A DNA stretch of 64,000 nt from DATJPD01 sp035506575 (GCA_035506575.1 DATJPD010000184.1:1-64000); one strand, 5' to 3'. Numbered from the stretch's first letter, positions 54,281 to 62,377 are shown. Notes: generated by a model from the letters alone, not told the origin. Numbers and translations are program-made.

Positions 54281-57200
54281 CTACACCTTCGCCACGAAAT
54301 CGCGGGCCCGCTGTAGCGCCGGCACGAGTTCGGCGAGCTGCGCCTCGGCCGTCGGCCAGTCCTCATCGGTGGCGCTGCGTTCGACGGCGGCGAACAGTTC
54401 GGCCAGCTCGAGCGCCATCACCGAGCGCGCGGCCCCTTTGGCCGTGTGGCCCGTCCGTTGCGCCTCATGGCGGTCGCGCGCCGCCACGGCCTGGCGGATG
54501 CGGTCGATGAGGGGCGGCGTCGAATCGACGAACTGCCGCATGAAGGCATGCGTGCGCTCATCGAACGTGCCGAGGACCTCGCGCAGCTCGTTGAGATCGA
54601 ACGCCGGCGGCCGGGTCGAGACGGGGCTCGAGTCCGGAACACTGCCCGGCACAGGAACGGCCTCGCCGTGGATCCAACGCCGCAGCGTTTCGTCCAACTG
54701 GGCCAGCTTGACCGGCTTCGGCAGGTAATCGTCCATGCCGGCCGCGAAGCAGCGCTCGGCCTCGCCGCGCAACGTGGCTGCCGTGAGCGCCACGATGGGC
54801 ATGCGGGTGCTGGCATTGACCCGCTCGCGCTCGCGCACCGCCTGGGCAAGTTCGTAACCGTCCATCTCGGGCATGGAGCAGTCGGTGAGGACCAGGTCGT
54901 ACCGTGTTCCGTTGCCAAGCGCGTCGAGCGCAGCGCGGCCGTCGCCCACAACGTCCACCTGGTAGCCGAGGCTGGCGAGCTGGCGGGTGATCACGATGCG
55001 GTTGGTTTCGTGATCTTCGGCGACCAGGATGCGGCCGCGAGCACCCGCCGCCGCCGCATCGGGACGCGCCGAGGCGGCCGGTTTGCGCTCGACCGTTCCG
55101 GGTGCTGCCGCGCGCCCCGCCGCGACCGCGACGGCGTGTATCAGCGTTGCCTTGCGCACCGGCTTGGTGAGGTAGGCGGTGAAGTTGGCGGCGAGCGCCC
55201 TGCGGCGATGGGCCGGATCGTTGTAGGCAGTGAGGAGGATCGCCTTTACGTTCTTGAGCCGTGGATCTTCCATCAACTCGAGGTGAAACTCGAAGCCGTC
55301 GCGGCCCGGCAGCTTGAGGTCGACGACCGCCACGTCGACATCCAGCGGCCGCGCATCGAGGCGGCGCAGCGCAGCCTCGGCTGACGGCGAGGTGTCGACC
55401 ACGGCGCCGGCGGACGTCATGTACCGGGTGAGAAGCCAGCTGGTGACCGGGTCGTCCTCGACGATCAGGATGCGCAGCCCCGTGAGATCCTCGAGCAACG
55501 GTGCCGCGGGAGTTTCGGACGGCTCGAGCGGCAACTGCACCCAGAAGGTCGAGCCGCGTCCCGGCACGCTGTCGACGCCGATCGTCCCGCCCATCAATTC
55601 GACGAGCCGGCGGCAGATCGAGAGGCCGAGGCCGGTGCCGCCGAATCGGCGCGTCGTCGTGCTGTCGGCCTGCGAGAACGGCTTGAACAGACGCGTGCGG
55701 GCGTCCTCGTCGAGCCCGATGCCGGTATCCGTCACGTTGAGGCGAAGTTGGCCGGGGCCCTCGGTCGTGAGCTGCACCGAGACCGAGCCGTGCTCGGTGA
55801 ACTTGATCGCGTTGCCGATGAGGTTGAACAGGATCTGCCGCAGCCGCACGGGGTCGCCGACGATCGCCGGCGGCACGGTGGGGTCGACGTAGGTGTTGAA
55901 CGACAGCTTTTTGCGGTGCGCGTGTGGAGCGAGCGTGTCCGCGACGCCCTCGATCAGCGGCAGCGGAGCCAGCGGCAGGCGTTCGATCTCCATCTTGCCG
56001 GCCTCGATCTTCGAGAGATCGAGGATGTCGTCGATGATCTTCAGCAGCGCCTCGGCGGACCCGCCGATCACGTCGATGAGCTCGCGCTGCTCGGCATCGA
56101 GGTCGGTCTGATGCAGCAGTTCCAGTATGCCCAGGACGCCGTTCATCGGCGTGCGCAGCTCGTGCGTCATGGTCGCGAGGAACGACGACTTGGCGCTGTT
56201 CGCGGCCTCCGCGGCATCCTTGGCTATGCGGATCTCGTCCTGCGCCTGCCGCTGCTCGGTGACGTCGGTGTAGGTGAACACGTATCCGCCGTCGATGAGC
56301 GGCACGCCGCGGATCTCGATCACGAGGCCGCTGGCCAGGCGCGTCTCGGCCTGCACCTGGCCGCCTCGGCCGACTGCCGACACACGTTCCATGACCACGT
56401 CCTGCGGAGCCGCAGACCCGAAATCGCCGCGCTCGGCCGCGTAGCGGAGCAGGGCCGGCATCGTCGGATGGGCCTTGATGGTCTCGGGCGTCAGCTTCCA
56501 CAGCTCGAGATACCTTTGATTGTGGACGAGGATGCGCAGCTCGCGGTCCACCATCAGGATGCCCTGCGTCATGTTGTCGAAGGTCGCATCGAGCATGGCG
56601 CCGCGCTGCTTGAGCTGCGCGGTACGCTCCTCGACCAGCCGCTCGAGCCTTGCCGCGGCATCGGCCCGTTCGCGCAGCAGCCCATCGCGCTCGGTGGCAT
56701 GGCTGCGGAAGACCTCGATCGCGCTCGCCATTTCTCCGATCTCGTCATGGCGCTCGCGTCCCGGGATGCGGGCGTCGAGCCGGCCTTCGGCCAGGGTGGT
56801 CATGGTCGAGGCGATGCGAGTGACCGGCCGGGCGATCGTGAAGATCAGCAGATACCAGGTGGCGCCGAGCACGCACAGGCCGATCGCCAGTGCCAGCCCC
56901 TCGGCGATGCCGATATTCCGGCTCAGCGCGCTCGCGCTGAGGCGCTCGCTCTCGCCTTTTTCGACGATGCGCGCCCGTACCTCGTTGATGAGCCGCAACA
57001 GCGGATCCTGCAGGTCGTGCCAGTCTTCCTGCAGCCGTTCGAGCGCCGGACGGTCGGGGTGCTGCAGGACGTCGGTAAATTCGGTCGAGAACGCCGCCAG
57101 GTGGTCGATCGAATCCTGCGCGCGCAGCGCGGTGAAGGGATCGACGAACGTGCCGAGCCGGGTCTTGGTCGTCGGCCACTCGCGCGCGATCGCGGCGGGG

Positions 57201-57547
57201 CGTTCGACCACGAACTCGCTGACATCGGCCGGGCTCAACAGGCCTGCCATTACCGCGACGATGCTTCCGTTGACCGTGGCAAGGTCGGCGGCGAGCCCGT
57301 CGACGGCACCCGTGGCGCGGTTCGTGCTGGCCAGGATCTCGGTCAGGATGCCGAAGCCGCGGTCGAGGCCGTAGACGAGCAGCCCCGCCTGCAGGCCGAG
57401 CACCATCAGCGAGGCGACCGCAATGATCTGCGCCCGGCCGCCGATCCGTCCGAGCCAGGTCAGGAACTTGCCGCGCGGCACACGCATGTCGATCAGCCCA
57501 TCCCCCGAGGACTGTTCTGGCGGTGTCATCCTAAGGTTGGCGCGCAT
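54281..57547 (-). CDS. Hybrid sensor histidine kinase with HAMP, PAS, two receivers and Hpt
   Basis: 1088 aa. Order: transmembrane helix (about 41-61); periplasmic helical region (62-212); second transmembrane helix (213-238); HAMP (to 290); coiled coil; PAS (320-435); HisKA with H462 (TMTHELRTPMNG); HATPase (NAIKFTEHG, DTGIGL, GGTGLGLSI); receiver 1 with D743 (VVDLKLPG); receiver 2 with D889 (LTDCSMPEMDG); and Hpt with H1034 (GHTAKGAAR). It is a full His-Asp-Asp-His phosphorelay in one chain. ATG 57547 is taken; the ORF can also begin at GTG 57553. No strong ribosome site is seen. Confidence 0.92.
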   Translation of the reverse strand: MRANLRMTPPEQSSGDGLIDMRVPRGKFLTWLGRIGGRAQIIAVASLMVLGLQAGLLVYGLDRGFGILTEILASTNRATGAVDGLAADLATVNGSIVAVMAGLLSPADVSEFVVERPAAIAREWPTTKTRLGTFVDPFTALRAQDSIDHLAAFSTEFTDVLQHPDRPALERLQEDWHDLQDPLLRLINEVRARIVEKGESERLSASALSRNIGIAEGLALAIGLCVLGATWYLLIFTIARPVTRIASTMTTLAEGRLDARIPGRERHDEIGEMASAIEVFRSHATERDGLLRERADAAARLERLVEERTAQLKQRGAMLDATFDNMTQGILMVDRELRILVHNQRYLELWKLTPETIKAHPTMPALLRYAAERGDFGSAAPQDVVMERVSAVGRGGQVQAETRLASGLVIEIRGVPLIDGGYVFTYTDVTEQRQAQDEIRIAKDAAEAANSAKSSFLATMTHELRTPMNGVLGILELLHQTDLDAEQRELIDVIGGSAEALLKIIDDILDLSKIEAGKMEIERLPLAPLPLIEGVADTLAPHAHRKKLSFNTYVDPTVPPAIVGDPVRLRQILFNLIGNAIKFTEHGSVSVQLTTEGPGQLRLNVTDTGIGLDEDARTRLFKPFSQADSTTTRRFGGTGLGLSICRRLVELMGGTIGVDSVPGRGSTFWVQLPLEPSETPAAPLLEDLTGLRILIVEDDPVTSWLLTRYMTSAGAVVDTSPSAEAALRRLDARPLDVDVAVVDLKLPGRDGFEFHLELMEDPRLKNVKAILLTAYNDPAHRRRALAANFTAYLTKPVRKATLIHAVAVAAGRAAAPGTVERKPAASARPDAAAAGARGRILVAEDHETNRIVITRQLASLGYQVDVVGDGRAALDALGNGTRYDLVLTDCSMPEMDGYELAQAVRERERVNASTRMPIVALTAATLRGEAERCFAAGMDDYLPKPVKLAQLDETLRRWIHGEAVPVPGSVPDSSPVSTRPPAFDLNELREVLGTFDERTHAFMRQFVDSTPPLIDRIRQAVAARDRHEAQRTGHTAKGAARSVMALELAELFAAVERSATDEDWPTAEAQLAELVPALQRARDFVAKV

Positions 57548-57689
57548 GGACACAAAGCCTTATCGACGGAATGCGCAGCTCGGGCGCGCGTGTTGCCGTG
57601 GCCGGGAGGGCCTGATAGCGTCGCCGGGACAGGGGATCAGCGTGCGCAGAATGCGAGGCGCGCGCCCCAGAAGCGGGACGGGGAGGACG

Positions 57690-58667
57690 ATGTTTCGTCG
57701 CGCTGCACTGCGCATAGCCGGGGTGATCGGTCTTGTGACGCTGCTCGCACCTTGTGCTGCCGGCGCGCAGGCTTATCCGCAAAAGCCCGTGCAGCTCTAC
57801 ATTGGCTACGCGCTCGAGGGTGCCAGCGGCCAGATCGCGCGGATCATGGCCGACGCTCTGTCGCCCGGGCTGGGTCAGCCGGTCGAAGTCGTGCCGCTGC
57901 TCGGCAACGACGGTATCAAGGCGGCCGCTCAGGTCGCCCAAGCGCCCGCCGACGGGTACACGTTGCTGTTGACGACGACCGGCATGGTGACGTTCCACCC
58001 CTTCGTCCACAAGGACCTGCCCTACAACCCGCAGCGCGATTTCGCGGCCGTGTCGCTCATCGCCGACATGGACAACGTGCTGATGACCCGGCCGGACTTC
58101 CCGGCCGAGACTGTACCCGCGCTGATCGAGCGCGCGAAGTCGGGACCGCCGCCGACCTTCGCGCGGGTGGATTTCGCCAGCACCAATTCGCTCGCCATCC
58201 TGCTGTTCGACAATCTCGCGCAGATCCAGGTGTCCATGCAGACGCAGTGGAATACGTTCGGCAGCTCCATGGACGCGCTGGCCCAGGGGAAGGTCGATCT
58301 GTCGATGCAGAACCTGTCGGCGGCTCTGCCCTGGATCAGGCAGGCCAAGGTCAGGGCGCTGGCGACGACCGGCCGTACGCGGTCGCACTCGTTGCCGGGC
58401 ATTCCGACGATCGGCGAGACGATCCCGGACTACCGCGCGAACGCGTGGTTCGGGATCGTGGCGCCCCGTGCCACGCCGCGTGACGTCGTGCGGGTGTTGA
58501 ACGGCCATATTTCCCGCGTCCTCGTACAGCCGGAGACGCGGGCGCGCTTCGAGGCCATCGATGCCGTTCCGATCGGCGGCTCCGCCGAGGAGTTCGAGAC
58601 CTTCATCCAATCGGAGCGGACCAAGTGGCGGCGCGTCACCGCGGGCGCGAAAATAGAACCCCAGTAG
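57690..58667 (+). CDS. Tripartite tricarboxylate transporter (TctC/Bug) substrate-binding protein
   Basis: 325 aa. Signal peptide (ends AGAQA), then YPQKPVQLYIGYALEGASGQIARIMADALSPGLGQPVEVVPL, GPPPTFARVDFAST, KVRALATTG and GIVAPRATPRDVV, all typical of the Bug/TctC family that binds carboxylates or amides in the periplasm. GGGAGG precedes ATG 57690. No TctA/TctB membrane genes are adjacent, so it is an orphan receptor, as is common for Bug proteins. It is divergent from the hybrid kinase gene and may feed it a signal (inference). Confidence 0.92.
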   Translation: MFRRAALRIAGVIGLVTLLAPCAAGAQAYPQKPVQLYIGYALEGASGQIARIMADALSPGLGQPVEVVPLLGNDGIKAAAQVAQAPADGYTLLLTTTGMVTFHPFVHKDLPYNPQRDFAAVSLIADMDNVLMTRPDFPAETVPALIERAKSGPPPTFARVDFASTNSLAILLFDNLAQIQVSMQTQWNTFGSSMDALAQGKVDLSMQNLSAALPWIRQAKVRALATTGRTRSHSLPGIPTIGETIPDYRANAWFGIVAPRATPRDVVRVLNGHISRVLVQPETRARFEAIDAVPIGGSAEEFETFIQSERTKWRRVTAGAKIEPQ

Positions 58668-58812
58668 CGGCGTAGTACCGGCCGGAGAGATGCATTGCCG
58701 AGCGTCGGGCGCGGGCGAACAGATGCCCGGCCGTGCCGCGGATGGCGAGCCGGATGACGCAGGATGTGAGCCCCACCATGACGCCGAGGGGCAGAGCGCG
58801 CGGCTGCCGCAT

Positions 58813-59019
58813 CTAATTTCTCGCCGGCTTTGCGGCAGGCTCGGCACTGCCGAGGCCATCGATCGCGGGCCTGAGGCTGAAAATCTCGTAAGCGGACCGC
58901 GCTGGCTCCTCGGAGTGCCGCAGGTTGGCGAAATCGGCGCGGACGTAGCGCGCCTCGCTTGGCGCCGGCAAATCGCCGAACGGGGTCTTGCGGAGCCGGG
59001 GTTGATGATACGCCTGCAT
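58813..59019 (-). CDS. Small ORF with strong ribosome site downstream of a Pho-box-like repeat
   Basis: 68 aa: MQAYHQPRLRKTPFGDLPA..., basic N-terminus and mixed C-terminus; no signal peptide, membrane segment or known family. GGGAGGG lies four bases before the ATG, far better than expected by chance. A Pho-box-like repeat (59090-59107) is 71 bases upstream in the same orientation. An opposite-strand frame (58690-59106) overlaps it, so coding status is not certain. Confidence 0.5.
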   Translation of the reverse strand: MQAYHQPRLRKTPFGDLPAPSEARYVRADFANLRHSEEPARSAYEIFSLRPAIDGLGSAEPAAKPARN

Positions 59020-59089
59020 GATGCCCTCCCTCGCGTCACATCGCGGATGGTGCAGCATCGCAAGCGTTCGCGAACCGGATATGAAAGGG

Positions 59090-59107
59090 CCGTAAATCGT
59101 ATGTAAA
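59090..59107 (-). promoter_or_regulatory. Pho-box-like direct repeat (box 2)
   Basis: Minus-strand reading TTTACAT-ACGA-TTTACGG: two 7-base half-sites with a 4-base spacer, directed at the 68-aa ORF 71 bases downstream. Confidence 0.5.
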
Positions 59108-59175
59108 AATTGGCACCCCGTCCGAGGGGCAGCCTGGCGATCGCGCGCATCCGGCCGCGCAGTCCCGCTTGAGCG

Positions 59176-59349
59176 TCAGTCCGGGTGCCTGGACGCCGGA
59201 AGCCGGCCTCCGGCGCGCGCGATCTCGGCACGCGCCCGGCGCAAATCCTCGCAGGAATGAATCGGTGCGCCCTGGATGAGGGTGAGGCCTGTCGTATCGT
59301 CATCGAGCAGGATCTGGAAGAGAGCGTCTCGTTGCCGGCTGTGGTCCAT
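59176..59349 (-). CDS. Very small ORF with strong ribosome site downstream of a Pho-box-like repeat
   Basis: 57 aa: MDHSRQRDALFQILLDDDT..., containing GLTLIQGAPIHSC and an Arg/Ala-rich helix (EDLRRARAEIARAG). No recognised family. GGGGGA lies about five bases before the ATG. A Pho-box-like repeat (59416-59433) lies 67 bases upstream, the same spacing as for the neighbouring 68-aa ORF. Confidence 0.5.
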   Translation of the reverse strand: MDHSRQRDALFQILLDDDTTGLTLIQGAPIHSCEDLRRARAEIARAGGRLPASRHPD

Positions 59350-59394
59350 GTGGTCCCCCGTCCCAACAATGCGGTGGCGATCAGAGCGCCGGCG

Positions 59395-59433
59395 CGTAAA
59401 CCGCGTGTGTCGGGCGTGTAAACAGAATGTAAA
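59395..59433 (-). promoter_or_regulatory. Pho-box-like direct repeat array (box 3)
   Basis: Minus-strand TTTACAT-TCTG-TTTACAC at 59416-59433. Further 11-bp-phased half-sites follow at 59406 (weak) and 59395 (TTTACG). It lies between the 57-aa ORF and the OmpR-family regulator gene, about 80 bases before the latter, so it could control both. Confidence 0.55.
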
Positions 59434-59512
59434 AACAGCGCGTGGCGGGCCCCCCTCAGAATGTTAAAGTCGGGCCGCGACGTCGCGGCCTAAGGCAAGA
59501 CTCCAGGGGAAG

Positions 59513-60244
59513 ATGGCAGAGCAGACGCGAATCCTGATCGTCGAGGACGAAGCGGTCACGCGCGACCTGATCGCGACCTTGCTGCGCAAGGAATACGCCG
59601 TGACCCCGGTGGCGGACGCGGCGACGGCCGTCAAGCAGCTGAAAAGCGGCAGTTTCGATCTCCTGGTGCTCGATCTGAACCTGCCCGACGGCGACGGCCT
59701 GACGCTCGCGCGCGAGCTGGGGCCGCGGCCGGGACCGGCGGTCATCATCGTCACGGCGCGCAGCGACGACGTCGATCGCATCATCGGGCTCGAGCTCGGA
59801 GCCGACGATTACATCACCAAGCCGTTCAATCCGCGCGAGCTGATGGCGCGGGTCAAGGCGGTGCTGCGTCGCATGCAGGCGCCACCGCCTGCGGCCGCCG
59901 CGGCGGGCGGGTCCCCGGCCGCGGTCACCTTCGAGGGCTGGGCCCTCGATATGGCCAGCCGGTCGCTCACGGATCCGAAGGGCAACGACGTTCACCTGAC
60001 GCGCGCCGAATTCGACCTGTTGGCCGTTCTGGCCATGCGCGCCGGCCGGGCGCAGACACGCGATCAGCTTCTCGACGCGATCGTCGGGCGGGAATCGGCA
60101 CCGTTCGACCGTACGATCGACGTACTGATCGCGCGGCTGCGGCGAAAGATCGAGGTCGACCCGAAATCGCCGAAGCTGATCCTGACCATGCCGGGGTTCG
60201 GCTACAAGTTCGCCGAGCCGCCGCCGGCGGCGAAAAGGCCCTAG
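59513..60244 (+). CDS. OmpR/PhoB-family response regulator (receiver plus winged helix)
   Basis: 243 aa. Receiver (1-120): IVEDEAVTRD, Asp in LLVLDLNLPDGDG, Thr in IVTARS, Lys in ITKPFNPRELMARV. Ala/Pro linker, then a winged-helix domain (about 140-235) with HLTRAEFDLLAVLAMRAGRAQTRDQLLD and recognition helix DRTIDVLIARLRRKIE, ending FGYKF. It binds DNA direct repeats as a dimer; the Pho-box-like array at its own 5' side is the obvious candidate target. No cognate kinase gene is adjacent; an Hpt gene is tail-to-tail with a four-base overlap. Confidence 0.93.
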   Translation: MAEQTRILIVEDEAVTRDLIATLLRKEYAVTPVADAATAVKQLKSGSFDLLVLDLNLPDGDGLTLARELGPRPGPAVIIVTARSDDVDRIIGLELGADDYITKPFNPRELMARVKAVLRRMQAPPPAAAAAGGSPAAVTFEGWALDMASRSLTDPKGNDVHLTRAEFDLLAVLAMRAGRAQTRDQLLDAIVGRESAPFDRTIDVLIARLRRKIEVDPKSPKLILTMPGFGYKFAEPPPAAKRP

Positions 60245-60582
60245 CTTCCGGCAGCCGCGCTCGCCCGCCAGCGATGCAGCGCATCGATCGTCGGCGGCAC
60301 GAGGCGCAGGACGCGGTCCAGTAACGCAGGGATGCGCGCCTCGGTGCCTGTCTCGAGGGACCGCGCGGCCAGGACCAGCGCCTTGCAGCCGATGCTGCCC
60401 GCGAGCCCGACCAGGGTATGAGCCGTGCGGCGGGTTTCCACCACGTCCTGCCGCCGCCAGGCGCCTTGAAGGGCGGCGATCACGTTCGTGAGCTGGGCTT
60501 CGCCGCGCTCGAGCAGGCCGCCGAGCTCGGCCGGGGTGAGGATGTCGTTGAGCGACGTCACGTGGTCCACGTCGAGGACCAT
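60241..60582 (-). CDS. Standalone Hpt (histidine phosphotransfer) domain protein
   Basis: 113 aa, helical. The phosphorylatable His lies in RRTAHTLVGLAGSIGCKALVLAARSLE, matching the Hpt pattern H-x-L-x-G-x-A-x-x-x-G. It would shuttle phosphate between a hybrid kinase and a response regulator. ATG 60582 has a poor ribosome site, and the frame stays open upstream into the erpA region, so the true start could be earlier. It follows erpA (77 bases) on the same strand. Confidence 0.8.
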   Translation of the reverse strand: MVLDVDHVTSLNDILTPAELGGLLERGEAQLTNVIAALQGAWRRQDVVETRRTAHTLVGLAGSIGCKALVLAARSLETGTEARIPALLDRVLRLVPPTIDALHRWRASAAAGS

Positions 60583-60659
60583 CTTCGGCGACAGGGCGCC
60601 GGCCGGGCGGCGGGCGGGCTGCGGCCGCTTAGGCTTCGCCGGCCGCTTTGCTTTCGCTC

Positions 60660-61010
60660 TCAGACGGAGAACGAGTTGCCGCAGCCACAGGTGCTCTTGG
60701 CTTGCGGGTTCTTGATCTGGAACGACGCGCCGATCATGTCCTCGACATAATCGATCTCGGAGCCCTTGAGCAGGTCGAGGGAGGTCTCATCGATAAGGAC
60801 CGTCGCTCCGTCGCGCTCGATGACGAAATCGGTGTCACCCTTGGCGTCGTCGAAGGTGAAATTGTACTGGAAGCCAGAGCAGCCGCCACCCGAAACCGCG
60901 ATGCGCAGCATCAGGCCCTTGTGCTCTTCCTGGCTCAGCACCCAGGCGATGCGCTTGGCCGCAGCCTCGGTGACCCCGAACGGGGGGCTATCGGTGGTGG
61001 TATCAGCCAT
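60660..61010 (-). CDS. erpA: Iron-sulfur cluster insertion protein ErpA (A-type carrier)
   Basis: 116 aa. A-type carrier signatures: RIAVSGGGCSGFQYNFTFDD and C-terminal CGCGNSFSV, giving the three conserved cysteines. It delivers Fe-S clusters to target enzymes. It is divergent from dgt-argS, a common alphaproteobacterial arrangement. Confidence 0.93.
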   Translation of the reverse strand: MADTTTDSPPFGVTEAAAKRIAWVLSQEEHKGLMLRIAVSGGGCSGFQYNFTFDDAKGDTDFVIERDGATVLIDETSLDLLKGSEIDYVEDMIGASFQIKNPQAKSTCGCGNSFSV

Positions 61011-61036
61011 GCGTCGCCGTTTCGAATACCTGACTC

Positions 61037-61066
61037 GTTATGTAGGCATTTAGGTAGTGATGTCAA
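61037..61066 (-). promoter_or_regulatory. Probable sigma-70 promoter of erpA
   Basis: On the minus strand TTGACA (61066-61061), 18-base spacer, CATAAC (61042-61037). Transcription would start near 61030, about 20 bases before ATG 61010. It is overlapped by an inverted repeat. Confidence 0.5.
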
Positions 61067-61082
61067 TCGGGACGTAAATGCC
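61045..61082. repeat. Inverted repeat in the erpA/dgt divergent promoter region
   Basis: GGCATTTA (61045-61052) and TAAATGCC (61075-61082) form a perfect 8 bp inverted repeat with a 22-base spacer (half-sites 30 bp apart, about three helical turns). One half lies inside the erpA promoter spacer and the other at the -35 region of dgt, so a regulator bound there could affect both. Confidence 0.5.
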
Positions 61083-61096
61083 CTTTGCTAGAGCCA

Positions 61097-61102
61097 TATA
61101 AT
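61097..61102 (+). promoter_or_regulatory. -10 box of the dgt-argS promoter
   Basis: A perfect TATAAT; the -35 region 17 bases upstream (GTAAAT) is weak. Transcription would start near 61109, about 40 bases before ATG 61150. Confidence 0.45.
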
Positions 61103-61149
61103 AGCGCGGGAAATGCGCGCCCAGGCACAACCTGCTAAAATTTTAAGAC

Positions 61150-62376
61150 ATGGCTTCGATTCTCAGGCGCGTCCTGCGCCCCGTCTCAACCAGCTCTGGG
61201 CCGAGCGACCGGCTGGCGCCGTATGCCTCGCATCCGGGGGCGAGCCGCGGCCGGCTGCACCGCGAGCCCGAGAGCGAGATGCGGAGTGCGTTTCAGCGCG
61301 ACCGCGACCGGGTGATCCACTCGACCGCGTTTCGCCGCCTCAAGCACAAGACGCAAGTGTTCGTGGCGCCCGAGGGCGACCACTATCGCACCCGGCTCAC
61401 GCATTCGCTCGAGGTGGCGCAGATCGCGCGGACGTTGAGCCGCACGCTCGGGCTGGATGAGGATTTGGCCGAGGCGCTCGCACTCGCGCACGATCTCGGT
61501 CACACGCCCTTCGGCCATGCAGGCGAGGAGGCGCTGGATGCGGCGATGCGGCCGTGGGGCGGCTTCGACCATAACGCGCAGACCTTGCGTCTCTTGACCA
61601 AGCTCGAGCAGCGTTACGCCGAGTTCGACGGACTCAACCTGACCTGGGAAACGCTCGAGGGCGTGGTCAAGCACAATGGACCGTTGACTGGTCCGCTGGC
61701 GGATCCATCGCGCTACGGGACGCTTCCGGCCGCGATCACCGAGTACGTGGGCATTCACGACCTCGAGCTTGCTACCTTCGCCGGACTGGAAGCACAGGTG
61801 GCCTCGCTCTCCGACGACATCGCCTACGACAACCACGACATCGACGACGGGCTGCGCGCGGGCTTGTTCCGCATCGAGGACCTGCGCGACGTGCCGCTGG
61901 TCGGTCCGGTGTTCGCCGAGGTCGCGGGGCGCTACCCCGGCCTTGCCACGGCGCGGCTCATCGGTGAATCCATCCGCCGGCTGATCGGCCTCATGGTCGA
62001 GGACGTGCTCGCCGAGACGCGGCGCCGCCTGTCCGTCGCACATCCGGGCTCCGCCGACGCTGTGCGCCAGGCGGGCCGTCCCCTGGTCGCGTTTTCCGAG
62101 CCGCTCCGCCAGCAGGAGCGCGTCTTGCGCGCTTTCCTCCACGAGCACATGTATCGTCACAGCCGCGTCACCGCGATGACCGACCACGCACGCGCCGTCG
62201 TCACCGCCCTGTTCGGCTGGTTCATGGACGATCCGGCCCGCCTGCCGCAGCAATGGCAGGGCCGGACCGACGGCAAAGGCACCGCCAAGACCGCGCGTGT
62301 GATCGCCGACTACATAGCCGGCATGACCGACCGGTTTGCGCTCGACGAGCACCGCCGCATTTTCGACGCCCGATAA
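61150..62376 (+). CDS. dgt: Deoxyguanosinetriphosphate triphosphohydrolase-like protein (HD domain)
   Basis: 408 aa. dGTPase type 2: FRRLKHKTQVFVAPEGDHYRTRLTHSLEVAQIARTL, HD pair in ALAHDLGHTPFGHAGEEALD, GGFDHNAQTLR and the late Asp in LSDDIAYDNHDIDDGLRAG. It hydrolyses dGTP or other dNTPs to the nucleoside and triphosphate, adjusting dNTP pools. Its stop is one base before the argS ATG, an operon widely seen in alphaproteobacteria. Confidence 0.92.
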   Translation: MASILRRVLRPVSTSSGPSDRLAPYASHPGASRGRLHREPESEMRSAFQRDRDRVIHSTAFRRLKHKTQVFVAPEGDHYRTRLTHSLEVAQIARTLSRTLGLDEDLAEALALAHDLGHTPFGHAGEEALDAAMRPWGGFDHNAQTLRLLTKLEQRYAEFDGLNLTWETLEGVVKHNGPLTGPLADPSRYGTLPAAITEYVGIHDLELATFAGLEAQVASLSDDIAYDNHDIDDGLRAGLFRIEDLRDVPLVGPVFAEVAGRYPGLATARLIGESIRRLIGLMVEDVLAETRRRLSVAHPGSADAVRQAGRPLVAFSEPLRQQERVLRAFLHEHMYRHSRVTAMTDHARAVVTALFGWFMDDPARLPQQWQGRTDGKGTAKTARVIADYIAGMTDRFALDEHRRIFDAR

Positions 62377-62377
62377 G

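Noticed and set aside
55748..58483. 911-codon plus-strand open frame over the hybrid kinase and tctC
   Set aside because: Shadow caused by high GC; the opposite strand (kinase) and another frame (TctC) code for recognised domains.
58690..59106. 138-codon plus-strand frame just after tctC
   Set aside because: Arg-rich, no recognised pattern; it conflicts with the 68-aa minus-strand ORF, which has the better ribosome site. Not fully excluded.
57531..59369. 612-codon minus-strand open frame over tctC and the following gap
   Set aside because: No domain and no good ribosome site; the plus strand carries TctC. Only the two short minus-strand ORFs with strong ribosome sites were kept.
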